From Candidatus Saccharimonadota bacterium (GTDB lineage: Bacteria > Patescibacteriota > Saccharimonadia > Saccharimonadales > Saccharimonadaceae): a stretch of 7,257 nt of DNA. Below, one piece after another: positions 1 through 5,914 of this stretch. Position numbers and translations under genes: made by a program. The stretch is from assembly GCA_018064165.1 (NCBI GenBank), contig JAGOZV010000026.1, positions 1 to 7,257 of the forward strand, in the 5' to 3' direction. The notes beneath the pieces were generated by a model. The model made no database searches. It worked only from the letters and a program-made list of their open reading frames with translations, and was not told the origin of the DNA. Position 1 is the stretch's first letter; every line of letters starts with the position of its first letter.

Positions 1-1
1 T

Positions 2-127
2 GAAACGAACACTGAAACAATAGAAGCAACCGCAAAAGCACAGGGTATGGTTACCTTACTGCAAGCAGGAGTTTTGGCTGCACTAGACGGCAGAACTACT
101 TTAGAAGAGGTTAATAGAGCTATTTAG
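2..127 (+). CDS. Type IV pilus assembly / type II secretion ATPase (PilB/GspE family), C-terminal fragment
   Basis: Only the last 41 codons lie in the window; the gene begins upstream. The reading frame starting at base 2 ends in TAG at 125-127. The visible tail has the pattern that closes PilB/GspE/PulE ATPases: a GMVTLLQAG segment, then a short helix ending in ALDGRTTLEEV. In that family this is the final helical piece of the hexameric cytoplasmic motor ATPase that drives pilin polymerisation; the Walker motifs lie outside the window. The prepilin-like gene that begins 61 bp downstream supports a pilus locus. It could equally be called GspE, as the tail does not separate the two. Family call fairly sure, exact member not. 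Confidence 0.75.
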   Translation, partial: ETNTETIEATAKAQGMVTLLQAGVLAALDGRTTLEEVNRAI

Positions 128-176
128 ACAATACAAAATATTATGCAAATTGAGTTACGGCATAATGCGCTTGTGC

Positions 177-182
177 TATAAT
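177..182 (+). promoter_or_regulatory. Extended -10 promoter of the pilin-like gene (leaderless)
   Basis: A perfect TATAAT is preceded by TG plus one base (TG at 174-175), the extended -10 form. No convincing -35 hexamer is present at 16-18 bp spacing, which extended -10 promoters do not need. Six bases separate the box from the ATG at 189, so the expected transcription start is the A of that ATG. There is no Shine-Dalgarno sequence. Inferred from sequence only. Confidence 0.65.
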
Positions 183-188
183 AAACCC

Positions 189-1010
189 ATGTGTAATACG
201 AAATCTGTGAGATCCACACCTATTGCTTCTAAAGCCTTTACCATCATAGAACTACTCATAACAATAGTGATTATTGGCATTCTTGTCGCCATAACCGCGG
301 TTTCATACAATGGCATTACTAAGCAGGCTAATGAAACAGTATTGAAAACCGACTTGAAGCAAGCACAGACTTTTATTGAAACCACTAAAATAAAAACAGG
401 GGTATACCCTACGGTTGACGCTATACCAAAAAGTGGCGATGTAAAATATGAGATTTCTGCAAATGATGCTGGAAACTTCTATTGTATTACTGCAACTAAA
501 GCAAATTCAACCCCTTATCATGTAGCTAATGGAGAGGGCGTTACGATAAATCCTTGCCAGGGCCACGAGTGGGGGGCTCCGGCACCTGTTGGTATTAACA
601 TTGCACCACCTTTAAATAGATGGTCGATAACGGGAGGAATGAGCCTGTCAAATGATGGAGTTCTTACAGTTCCATTGTATCCGACGTATGCATCTATCGC
701 ATCACCATTAATTCGAGTTGACAAAGCTGTTTCGGTTGATATTAACTACCAAACGCTGGGTGGCCCAGAAAAACCAGTGTGGAGTATTGACTATTTTGCG
801 GAAGATAAAACCACTTCAGTAAATAACACCTGGGGGTATACAAATAACGGCTATGCAACAAATACGCCTTTATCTAGTGAGTGGCAAAATAAGAATACCG
901 GCTTCGCCCTAGGCCCAGACGTTTATTATTTTAGACTCTCTATTTGGACAAATACTACATATAAAGGTGGAGTGCAAATTCGTAATATTGAAACTACCCT
1001 TATTAGGTAG
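189..1010 (+). CDS. Prepilin-like protein with class III signal and long C-terminal beta-rich extension
   Basis: The 273-residue protein begins with a short polar, basic leader (residues 1-16). The processing site follows as SKA|FTIIELL, so mature F17 is residue 1 and E21 is the conserved Glu5 of type IV pilins and pseudopilins. A hydrophobic helix runs over about 17-43. Prepilin peptidase usually cleaves after Gly; here position -1 is Ala, which is tolerated in some pseudopilins. Residues about 44-128 resemble a small pilin head with two cysteines (C99, C123) that could form the usual C-terminal disulfide loop. Residues about 135-273 are an extra domain rich in Thr, Asn, Tyr and Trp with alternating beta-like pattern, reminiscent of carbohydrate-binding beta-sandwiches but not assignable by eye. 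ATG 189 is preferred over TTG 150 or ATG 165 because a -10 box (177-182) lies between them and it gives a normal short leader. It follows the pilus ATPase gene and may be a minor pilin or adhesin. Confidence 0.8.
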   Translation: MCNTKSVRSTPIASKAFTIIELLITIVIIGILVAITAVSYNGITKQANETVLKTDLKQAQTFIETTKIKTGVYPTVDAIPKSGDVKYEISANDAGNFYCITATKANSTPYHVANGEGVTINPCQGHEWGAPAPVGINIAPPLNRWSITGGMSLSNDGVLTVPLYPTYASIASPLIRVDKAVSVDINYQTLGGPEKPVWSIDYFAEDKTTSVNNTWGYTNNGYATNTPLSSEWQNKNTGFALGPDVYYFRLSIWTNTTYKGGVQIRNIETTLIR

Positions 1011-1039
1011 TAATGTTCGTTATTCAAAACATTTAACCT

Positions 1040-1068
1040 TTTACTTTTTTTAAAATCTATGTTACAAT
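1040..1068 (+). promoter_or_regulatory. Promoter of the rplS-rnhB operon
   Basis: A TTTACT box (1040-1045, 4 of 6 matches to TTGACA) stands 17 bp before TACAAT (1063-1068), which also has an upstream TG one base away (1060-1061). The expected start near 1075 gives a leader of about 32 nt before the L19 ATG. The 96-bp gap between the pilin gene and rplS holds only this promoter and the leader. I saw no clear terminator hairpin for the pilin gene there. Confidence 0.6.
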
Positions 1069-1093
1069 AAATAACTGATTGAAATAATAATTT

Positions 1094-1100
1094 AAGAGAG
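1094..1100 (+). promoter_or_regulatory. Weak Shine-Dalgarno-like site of rplS
   Basis: AAGAGAG lies 6 nt before the ATG at 1107. It matches the consensus only partly (a GAG core in a purine run) but is well placed and supports that start. Confidence 0.45.
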
Positions 1101-1106
1101 AAGAAA

Positions 1107-1550
1107 ATGTCTGCAGATTTAATCAAAAAAGTTAATGATGAACAAAAGAAGCCAGCTGTGGTAAACGTTAAAAGCGGCGACACTGTTCGTGTTCACCAAA
1201 AAATTAAAGAAGGTAATAAAGAGCGTATTCAGGTTTTTGAAGGCGTTGTTATTCGTACCGATCGTAAAAATTCACACACATCACGTATAACAGTACGAAA
1301 AATTGCTAGTGGTGTAGGCGTTGAAAAAGGCTTTATGTTAAATAGCCCGTTAATTGAAAAAGTAGAAGTTGTTCGTCGAAGTAAAGTTCGTCGTAATTAC
1401 CTTTCTTTCTTACGTGAGCGAAGCGGAAAAAGTGCGCGTTTGCAAGGCCAGCAGTTTGATCGCGAAAGTGTAAACGAGCTACCTGCAGAAGAACCTCAGG
1501 AAGAAGTTCAAGAAGAGGTTGTTTCAGAAGAAGCTACCGCAAAAGCGTAA
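1107..1550 (+). CDS. rplS: 50S ribosomal protein L19 (bL19) with acidic C-terminal tail
   Basis: bL19 is a large-subunit protein at the interface with the 30S subunit. The 147-residue product carries the family pattern throughout: GDTVRVHQKIKEGNKERIQ, then FEGVVI (44-49), GVGVEKGF near 70-77, the NSPLIEKVEVV strand (79-89), and the basic KVRRNYLSFLRERSGKSARL stretch (93-112). Bacterial L19 is usually about 115 residues, and the homologous core ends near residue 115. The remaining 30 or so residues are an acidic, Glu/Gln/Val-rich tail (residues about 118-147) with no family counterpart that I recognise. The gene leads a two-gene operon, with the RNase HII fusion starting 4 bp after its stop, which echoes the common bacterial order rplS-(lepB)-rnhB-yraN. 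Confidence 0.96.
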   Translation: MSADLIKKVNDEQKKPAVVNVKSGDTVRVHQKIKEGNKERIQVFEGVVIRTDRKNSHTSRITVRKIASGVGVEKGFMLNSPLIEKVEVVRRSKVRRNYLSFLRERSGKSARLQGQQFDRESVNELPAEEPQEEVQEEVVSEEATAKA

Positions 1551-1554
1551 GTAA

Positions 1555-2553
1555 ATGATTCTTGGCATAGATGAAGTAGGTCGTGGTCCCTGGGCGGGGC
1601 CACTTCTTGTAGGTGCAGTAGTTTGGCCTGACGATGTATCGCTCGATGGGTTAACGGATAGCAAAAAGCTCTCTGCAAAAAAACGAGAGCAGTTAAGTGT
1701 TGAGATTTTAGAAAAAGCGTTGAGTTATGGGTTCGGCGAAGTTGCAGCTAAAGAGATTGACGAAATTGGTTTGAGTAGAGCACTTAAATTAGCTACTTTT
1801 CGCGCAGTGGAAAATATAAAATGTGATTTTGACCAAATTATAATTGACGGAACAATAAATTTTTTAAAAAATACAAAATACGAGAGCAAAGTCTCTACTT
1901 TAAAAAAAGCAGATTTGCTAGTGTCGTCAGTTTCAGCGGCCTCTATTATTGCTAAAGTAAAGCGCGACAGTTACATGAAAAAAATGTCAAAACAATTTCC
2001 CGAGTATGGCTTTGATTCAAATGTTGGCTATGGTACCAAAAAACACATAGAAGCGATAGAAAAATTTGGCGTAACGCCTTTGCACAGATTAAGTTTTGCT
2101 CCTTTGGCAAAATATCGTCAGCCCGAAAAGCAAGTAGATGTTCCCATAAAATCTAGTGCTTCAATAGCATCTAATAATTCAATGAAGTCCAGAAGTTCTA
2201 CGAAGCAGATAGGTGATACCGCTGAAAATATGGTAGCTAATTTTTTAGAAAAAAATGGACATTATATTTTAAAACGAAATTTTAAAACAAAATGGTACGA
2301 AATTGATATTATTTCTTTGAAAAACAAAACGATATATTTTACCGAAGTTAAGTATAGAAATAATAGTAATTTTGGTGGAGCGGAAAACGCTATCTCGGCA
2401 ACAAAGCAGAAACAAATGAACTTTGCTGCCGAATTATTTTTGCATTCAGGCAAAATAAGAGCTGAAAATATTAATGAATACTCGCCAATACTAGCCGTTG
2501 GCTTGGTAAGTGGCGATTATCAGGTTAAAGACTGGTTTACGTTAACGGGCTAA
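1555..2553 (+). CDS. rnhB: RNase HII fused to a YraN/UPF0102 nuclease-like domain
   Basis: RNase HII nicks RNA-DNA hybrids and starts removal of single ribonucleotides misincorporated in DNA. Residues 1-188 are a complete RNase HII: GIDEVGRG at the start supplies D6 and E7 and the GRG ribonucleotide-sensing motif (9-11), IIIDG gives D98, KADLLVSSVSAASIIAKVKRD gives D120, and VGYGTKKH (157-164) holds the conserved Tyr159. A Ser/Lys-rich linker (about 190-213) leads to a second domain (about 215-332) with the UPF0102/YraN pattern: GDTAENMVANFL, RNF, then EIDII (E249, D251) and EVKYRN (E264, K266, R268), the D-ExK core of a restriction-endonuclease-like fold. The usual GEID glycine is Tyr248 here. 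YraN's role is poorly defined. No frameshift is seen at the junction. The ATG is 4 bp after the L19 stop with no Shine-Dalgarno sequence, so translation is probably coupled. Confidence 0.93.
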   Translation: MILGIDEVGRGPWAGPLLVGAVVWPDDVSLDGLTDSKKLSAKKREQLSVEILEKALSYGFGEVAAKEIDEIGLSRALKLATFRAVENIKCDFDQIIIDGTINFLKNTKYESKVSTLKKADLLVSSVSAASIIAKVKRDSYMKKMSKQFPEYGFDSNVGYGTKKHIEAIEKFGVTPLHRLSFAPLAKYRQPEKQVDVPIKSSASIASNNSMKSRSSTKQIGDTAENMVANFLEKNGHYILKRNFKTKWYEIDIISLKNKTIYFTEVKYRNNSNFGGAENAISATKQKQMNFAAELFLHSGKIRAENINEYSPILAVGLVSGDYQVKDWFTLTG

Positions 2554-2555
2554 GA

Positions 2556-5084
2556 TTAAAAAGCAAATTCGTTCAATTTTTTGGCAATAATTTGCTTGTT
2601 GTCTTCAATAAGTTTAACCTTGGCCGTTAAATCTGTTTCGCCCAATTCAATTACGCGCCTTAAAGCGGCTTCTTTTTTTAATGGCTGGAAAAAATCTTTG
2701 TATTCCATGAGATGAGCGGGTGTGTGTAGGCCTAGAACGGATAATCTTGCATAATCATCATAACTTTTGTCGCCCTTGAAGGTCTCTTCTATCCATTGCC
2801 AATTATCTCTAAGCCAAAGCCACGTTAGCTCTGTTGCGTATTTATTGCGTAAAAGTAATATAAACCAGTGCGCAATATCTTGCGGCCGAGCAAATTCTTT
2901 ATTTGTTATTTTTTTAAGAAGTAAATTTATATTATCCACGTTTTTTGTAGAAGTTATTGCAGACATAATATCACTTCGCAAATTCGGATCGTTAGTATTT
3001 GGATACAGATTAATTAGTTGCGTAAATAACCTATTGTCTGTGGAGTTTTTTATTGCACCGCTTAAAACAAGTGCCCTAATTTCCGCATCTATATTATTAA
3101 CATCTTCGTTTTTAGCTGTTGCTATTGTAAAGTCTATAGCTTTTTTGTTTTCCGAGTATAAAGTAAGGCTTAAAATAATGCTTCGTAATTTCGTGTCATT
3201 TTCTTCTTCGTTATTTATTGGAGTAAAACCAAGCCGAGCGAATTCTTGACTGGCTAATTTATAACTAAGCTTTTTAAGCTGTAACTCGGCCTTTTTGTTA
3301 TTAATGACGAATTTTCGCAATGAAATTAAAAGAGACGCCATAATATTCCACACTTGCTCGTTCGTTTCGTTTTCGAATGCAATTAGTGTGTCAATTAAAT
3401 CAGGGTAAGAAAGATAACCGGCTTGAGCAAGAAGCATGCTTTCATTCAAAAACTGAATTTTAAAAACATCACTAAGATGGTTATTTTTAATGGCGTTTAA
3501 TATTTCTTGGCGGAGCTTATTGCTGTAGTTGGTTATAAAATGAGATGCGTTGTTTTGATTTAACAAAAATAATTCGTCTGACTGAGGAAAAGAAATGCTT
3601 TTTTGGGTCATTAAAACGGGCGCTTTTTGACAGTTAGAATTTAGTGGAATGGGCCATAATTTTTGACTTTCTTTATGCTTGCCAATAAAAAATTGTTCTT
3701 GCGTTAAAGTGATTTCGTTGTTTTGTAATTTGGCATGAATTACTGGGAATCCTGACTGATCTATCCAGGTGTTCATTAGTGATGAAATATCCTGACCACT
3801 AGACTTTGAAAGCTCGTCCCATAAATTATCGCCAATAGTGTTTTTGTAGGCATATTTCTTGAAATATGAGCGCAAACCATTGCGAAACGCTTCGTCGCCA
3901 ATAAAGTTTTTTATCATGTAAAGTAGGTGTCCGCCCTTTGCGTAAACAATGGCACCATCAAACAACGAACTTATTTCATCTGGATGATTTACCTCAGAAC
4001 GAACAGGTTGAATGCCGTCTAAACTGTCACGATTTAAAGAATATGGAATTTCAGTACTGGAAAAATCTTGCCAAATATTCCAGTTAGGGTGAATAGCATC
4101 GGTTGCAAAATATTCAATCATCTTGGCAAAACTTTCGTTGAGCCATAAATCGTTCCACCATTTCATGGTTACTAAATTGCCAAACCATTGATGCGAGAGT
4201 TCATGAGCAATTACTTTGACAATTTCTTGACGAGTATCTATGTCGGTATTTTTTCCGGCTAAAAGCACAGATTCGCGATAAGTTATTAAGCCCCAATTTT
4301 CCATTGCTCCGCTAGAAAAATCAGGCAAAGCAACTTGATCGCTTTTTTCTAAGGGATACGGTGTTTCAAAATATTCGTTATAGAATTCAATTAATTTCAG
4401 AGTGTTTTCAAGTGCAAAGGTTAAATCTTCACTGTTTTGGGCAACACTGGCATAAACGGAAACTTCAACACCATCTTTGGTTTTACCAGATTTCTTTACT
4501 AGTTCGCCAGCTACAATTGCAAGTAAATAAGTGCTCATTTTTGGAGTCGTTTTAAAACTTGTGACCAAACGGTTGTTTTCAACTCGTTGCCAGCTTATGG
4601 GCTGATTAGAAAGAACAGAAATGTCAGGAGCAGTTGTAACTGTTAAATCAAAGGTGGCTTTTGCCTCGGGCTCATCTACACAAGGAAACATTTCGCGCGC
4701 GTGATGACTTTCAAACTGAGTAGCAAATATTTTTTTAGTTTCGCCATTATGTTTAAAGTATGCTGGATATAAACCATGCATGCCGTCGGTAATCTTTCCG
4801 TTGTAGCTGATTGTAGTGATAATTTCTTCATTAATATTGGTGTTTTTGGGTAGAGCCATTTCTATCTCGTCGTTATTTAGTTGCCAGCTAGTTTGTTGCC
4901 CATTTATATTAATATTTAAAATTTCTAAATCCTTGCTGTGTAGCAATAATTTATCGCTAAAATCAGAAAGTTTTCCTTCTACATTAACAACTCCGCTAAA
5001 TGTATTATTAGCCTCGTTGATATTTAATGAAATGTTATAGTTTGAAGGTTTGAAGTTGTTAAATAATCTTTTTACTTTAGTCAT
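2556..5084 (-). CDS. M1 family zinc aminopeptidase (aminopeptidase N / ERAP-like)
   Basis: This enzyme removes N-terminal residues from peptides. The 842-residue product matches the size of full-length M1 enzymes. Numbering from ATG 5084: an N-terminal beta domain ends with TQFESHHAREMFPCVDEP (122-139), the GAMEN substrate-clamping motif is at 259-263, and the zinc site HELSH gives H294, E295 and H298 with the third ligand E317 in NESFAK (the HEXXH-X18-E signature). Y381 in IVYAKGG is the likely transition-state tyrosine. The remaining half is helical, as in ERAP1-type C-terminal domains. There is no signal peptide, so it is probably cytoplasmic and digests imported or internal peptides. An upstream in-frame TTG (5099) would place the promoter's TATAAT inside the coding region and is rejected. 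Its 3' end converges on the RNase HII gene and its start is divergent from the nuclease gene. Confidence 0.95.
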   Translation of the reverse strand: MTKVKRLFNNFKPSNYNISLNINEANNTFSGVVNVEGKLSDFSDKLLLHSKDLEILNININGQQTSWQLNNDEIEMALPKNTNINEEIITTISYNGKITDGMHGLYPAYFKHNGETKKIFATQFESHHAREMFPCVDEPEAKATFDLTVTTAPDISVLSNQPISWQRVENNRLVTSFKTTPKMSTYLLAIVAGELVKKSGKTKDGVEVSVYASVAQNSEDLTFALENTLKLIEFYNEYFETPYPLEKSDQVALPDFSSGAMENWGLITYRESVLLAGKNTDIDTRQEIVKVIAHELSHQWFGNLVTMKWWNDLWLNESFAKMIEYFATDAIHPNWNIWQDFSSTEIPYSLNRDSLDGIQPVRSEVNHPDEISSLFDGAIVYAKGGHLLYMIKNFIGDEAFRNGLRSYFKKYAYKNTIGDNLWDELSKSSGQDISSLMNTWIDQSGFPVIHAKLQNNEITLTQEQFFIGKHKESQKLWPIPLNSNCQKAPVLMTQKSISFPQSDELFLLNQNNASHFITNYSNKLRQEILNAIKNNHLSDVFKIQFLNESMLLAQAGYLSYPDLIDTLIAFENETNEQVWNIMASLLISLRKFVINNKKAELQLKKLSYKLASQEFARLGFTPINNEEENDTKLRSIILSLTLYSENKKAIDFTIATAKNEDVNNIDAEIRALVLSGAIKNSTDNRLFTQLINLYPNTNDPNLRSDIMSAITSTKNVDNINLLLKKITNKEFARPQDIAHWFILLLRNKYATELTWLWLRDNWQWIEETFKGDKSYDDYARLSVLGLHTPAHLMEYKDFFQPLKKEAALRRVIELGETDLTAKVKLIEDNKQIIAKKLNEFAF

Positions 5085-5100
5085 TAAACCATTATACAAT
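5071..5100 (+). promoter_or_regulatory. Promoter of the HNH nuclease gene (leaderless)
   Basis: TTTACT (5071-5076) and TACAAT (5095-5100) are 18 bp apart, and TACAAT is followed by 6 nt and then ATG 5107, placing transcription start on the start codon. The -35 box lies within the first codons of the aminopeptidase gene. The TTTACT/TACAAT pair is the same as at the rplS promoter. Confidence 0.55.
5091..5096 (-). promoter_or_regulatory. -10 box of the aminopeptidase gene (leaderless)
   Basis: Read on the minus strand this is a perfect TATAAT, followed by 6 nt (5090-5085) and then the ATG at 5084. The expected transcription start is the A of the start codon, so there is no room for a Shine-Dalgarno site. 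The -35 region would fall inside the start of the nuclease gene and is weak. The box shares bases 5095-5096 with the nuclease -10 on the other strand. Confidence 0.6.
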
Positions 5101-5106
5101 ATATAT

Positions 5107-5808
5107 ATGTACAGAAAGCGACGGGTGTTTTTTTCAGGAATTATTGCGACATCATTAGCACTGGGTGTTTATTTTTACAGTCAATCTTTACCCGAGCCGG
5201 CAACACTTGGCGTAGAAAATTCTAGTACTGAAATTGGTGTGACATCTAGCGCAGAAGACACTTCTAGCGAAGAAGTAATTAATATTTTGAATTCTTTACC
5301 AGAAAAAGGACGTGCGCCAAAAACAGGCTACGCGCGAAGTCAATTTGGTAATGGCTGGGCTAAAAAAGAAGGTTGCGACACGCGAAATACAATATTGGCA
5401 CGAGATTTAACAGATATAAAAATGGGCGATGATTGCAAGGTAGATTCGGGCGTACTGAACGACCCTTATACTGGCACCGTCATTAATTTCGTAAGAGGAA
5501 GCACTACAAGCTCTGCGGTGCAAATTGATCACGTGGTGGCTTTGTCTAATGCTTGGCAAACTGGAGCACAGCAAATATCCGAAGAAATGCGAATTGCCTT
5601 GGCAAACGACCCTTTGAACTTGTTAGCAGTAGACGGTCCGGCTAATCAAGCTAAAAGCGATGCCGATGCTGCTACTTGGTTACCAAAATACAAACCATTC
5701 CGCTGTCAATATATAACACGTCAAGTTCAAGTTAAGCAACGCTACGAATTATGGGTTACGCCCGCAGAAAAACAAGCTATGTTGAACGTTTTAAGAAAGT
5801 GTAATTAG
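5107..5808 (+). CDS. Membrane-anchored or secreted HNH endonuclease (DUF1524 / GmrSD C-terminal family)
   Basis: The 233-residue protein starts with a basic stretch (MYRKRR) and one hydrophobic segment (about 7-25), an uncleaved anchor or a signal peptide. A Ser/Thr/Glu-rich spacer (about 35-60) leads to the catalytic region (about 67-233). That region shows the arrangement of extracellular DUF1524-type HNH nucleases common in Actinobacteria: GCDTRN (89-94), DPYTG (119-123), IDHVVALSNAW (D141, H142), NDPLNLLAVDG (167-177), NQAKSD (180-185), WLP (191-193) and a terminal Tyr/Lys/Cys pattern. H142 with N171 or N180 would make the beta-beta-alpha-metal site. Four cysteines in the domain (C90, C110, C200, C232) could form two disulfides, which suits an external location. 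ATG 5107 is chosen over TTG 5050 because of its -10 box and the N-terminal signal. Likely role: degrading external DNA or RNA for nucleotide supply, or processing DNA for uptake. The substrate is unknown. Confidence 0.88.
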   Translation: MYRKRRVFFSGIIATSLALGVYFYSQSLPEPATLGVENSSTEIGVTSSAEDTSSEEVINILNSLPEKGRAPKTGYARSQFGNGWAKKEGCDTRNTILARDLTDIKMGDDCKVDSGVLNDPYTGTVINFVRGSTTSSAVQIDHVVALSNAWQTGAQQISEEMRIALANDPLNLLAVDGPANQAKSDADAATWLPKYKPFRCQYITRQVQVKQRYELWVTPAEKQAMLNVLRKCN

Positions 5809-5817
5809 TTTAAACTA

Positions 5818-5846
5818 TTGCATTTTTAGTAAATAAGGCATATAAT
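5818..5846 (+). promoter_or_regulatory. Promoter of nusA (nusA-clpC operon)
   Basis: TTGCAT (5818-5823) lies 17 bp before a perfect TATAAT (5841-5846). The expected start near 5853 gives a leader of about 62 nt that contains the hairpin at 5861-5878 and the Shine-Dalgarno-like AGGGAG. Confidence 0.6.
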
Positions 5847-5860
5847 ATAAGTAGTACATA

Positions 5861-5884
5861 TCCGGCCGGCAGGTCGGAATTTTT
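5861..5884 (+). terminator. GC-rich hairpin plus T-run in the nusA leader (terminator or attenuator)
   Basis: TCCGGCC (5861-5867) pairs with GGTCGGA (5872-5878) around a GGCA loop, giving 7 bp with one G-U pair. After one A (5879) there are five T's (5880-5884), the layout of an intrinsic terminator. It stands out in the AT-rich surroundings. It lies 52 bp after the nuclease stop, yet downstream of the predicted nusA -10 and upstream of nusA, so it could end nuclease transcripts, attenuate nusA, or both. The T-run is short and efficiency cannot be judged by eye. Confidence 0.55.
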
Positions 5885-5902
5885 AATAAGAAGATACAAT
5901 CT

Positions 5903-5908
5903 AGGGAG
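5903..5908 (+). promoter_or_regulatory. Shine-Dalgarno site of nusA
   Basis: AGGGAG lies 6 nt before the ATG at 5915, a normal spacing, and fixes that start. A TACAAT at 5895-5900 just upstream could act as another -10 only if the transcript began inside this site, so it is not favoured. Confidence 0.65.
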
Positions 5909-5914
5909 AAAATC

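Noticed and set aside
26..43. Similar EATAKA-coding stretch near the PilB end and at the L19 C-terminus (about 1530-1547)
   Set aside because: It is only six residues in different genes and contexts; most likely coincidence, not a duplicated element.
150..188. Upstream starts of the pilin-like gene (TTG 150, ATG 165)
   Set aside because: They precede or overlap the TATAAT at 177-182 and would lengthen the prepilin leader without need. ATG 189 fits the leaderless geometry.
926..1183. 85-codon minus-strand ORF spanning the pilin/rplS gap
   Set aside because: It covers the rplS promoter and the first part of rplS on the opposite strand and has no motif supporting a gene.
2767..3249. 160-codon plus-strand ORF opposite the aminopeptidase
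   Set aside because: It is antisense to a clear M1 enzyme, has no recognisable motif or ribosome binding site, and its composition is that expected for a complement of a real gene.
5050..5106. TTG start at 5050 for the nuclease gene
   Set aside because: It lies inside the aminopeptidase coding region and upstream of the nuclease -10 box. The N-terminal basic plus hydrophobic signal begins properly at ATG 5107.
5861..5870. CCGGCCGG palindrome as a protein-binding operator or mobile-element end
   Set aside because: It is better explained as the GC-rich 5' arm and loop of the hairpin followed by a T-run; no matching copy was noticed elsewhere in the window.
5895..5900. TACAAT as a second nusA -10 box
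   Set aside because: A transcript from it would begin at about 5907 and cut the AGGGAG Shine-Dalgarno site. No good -35 was seen.
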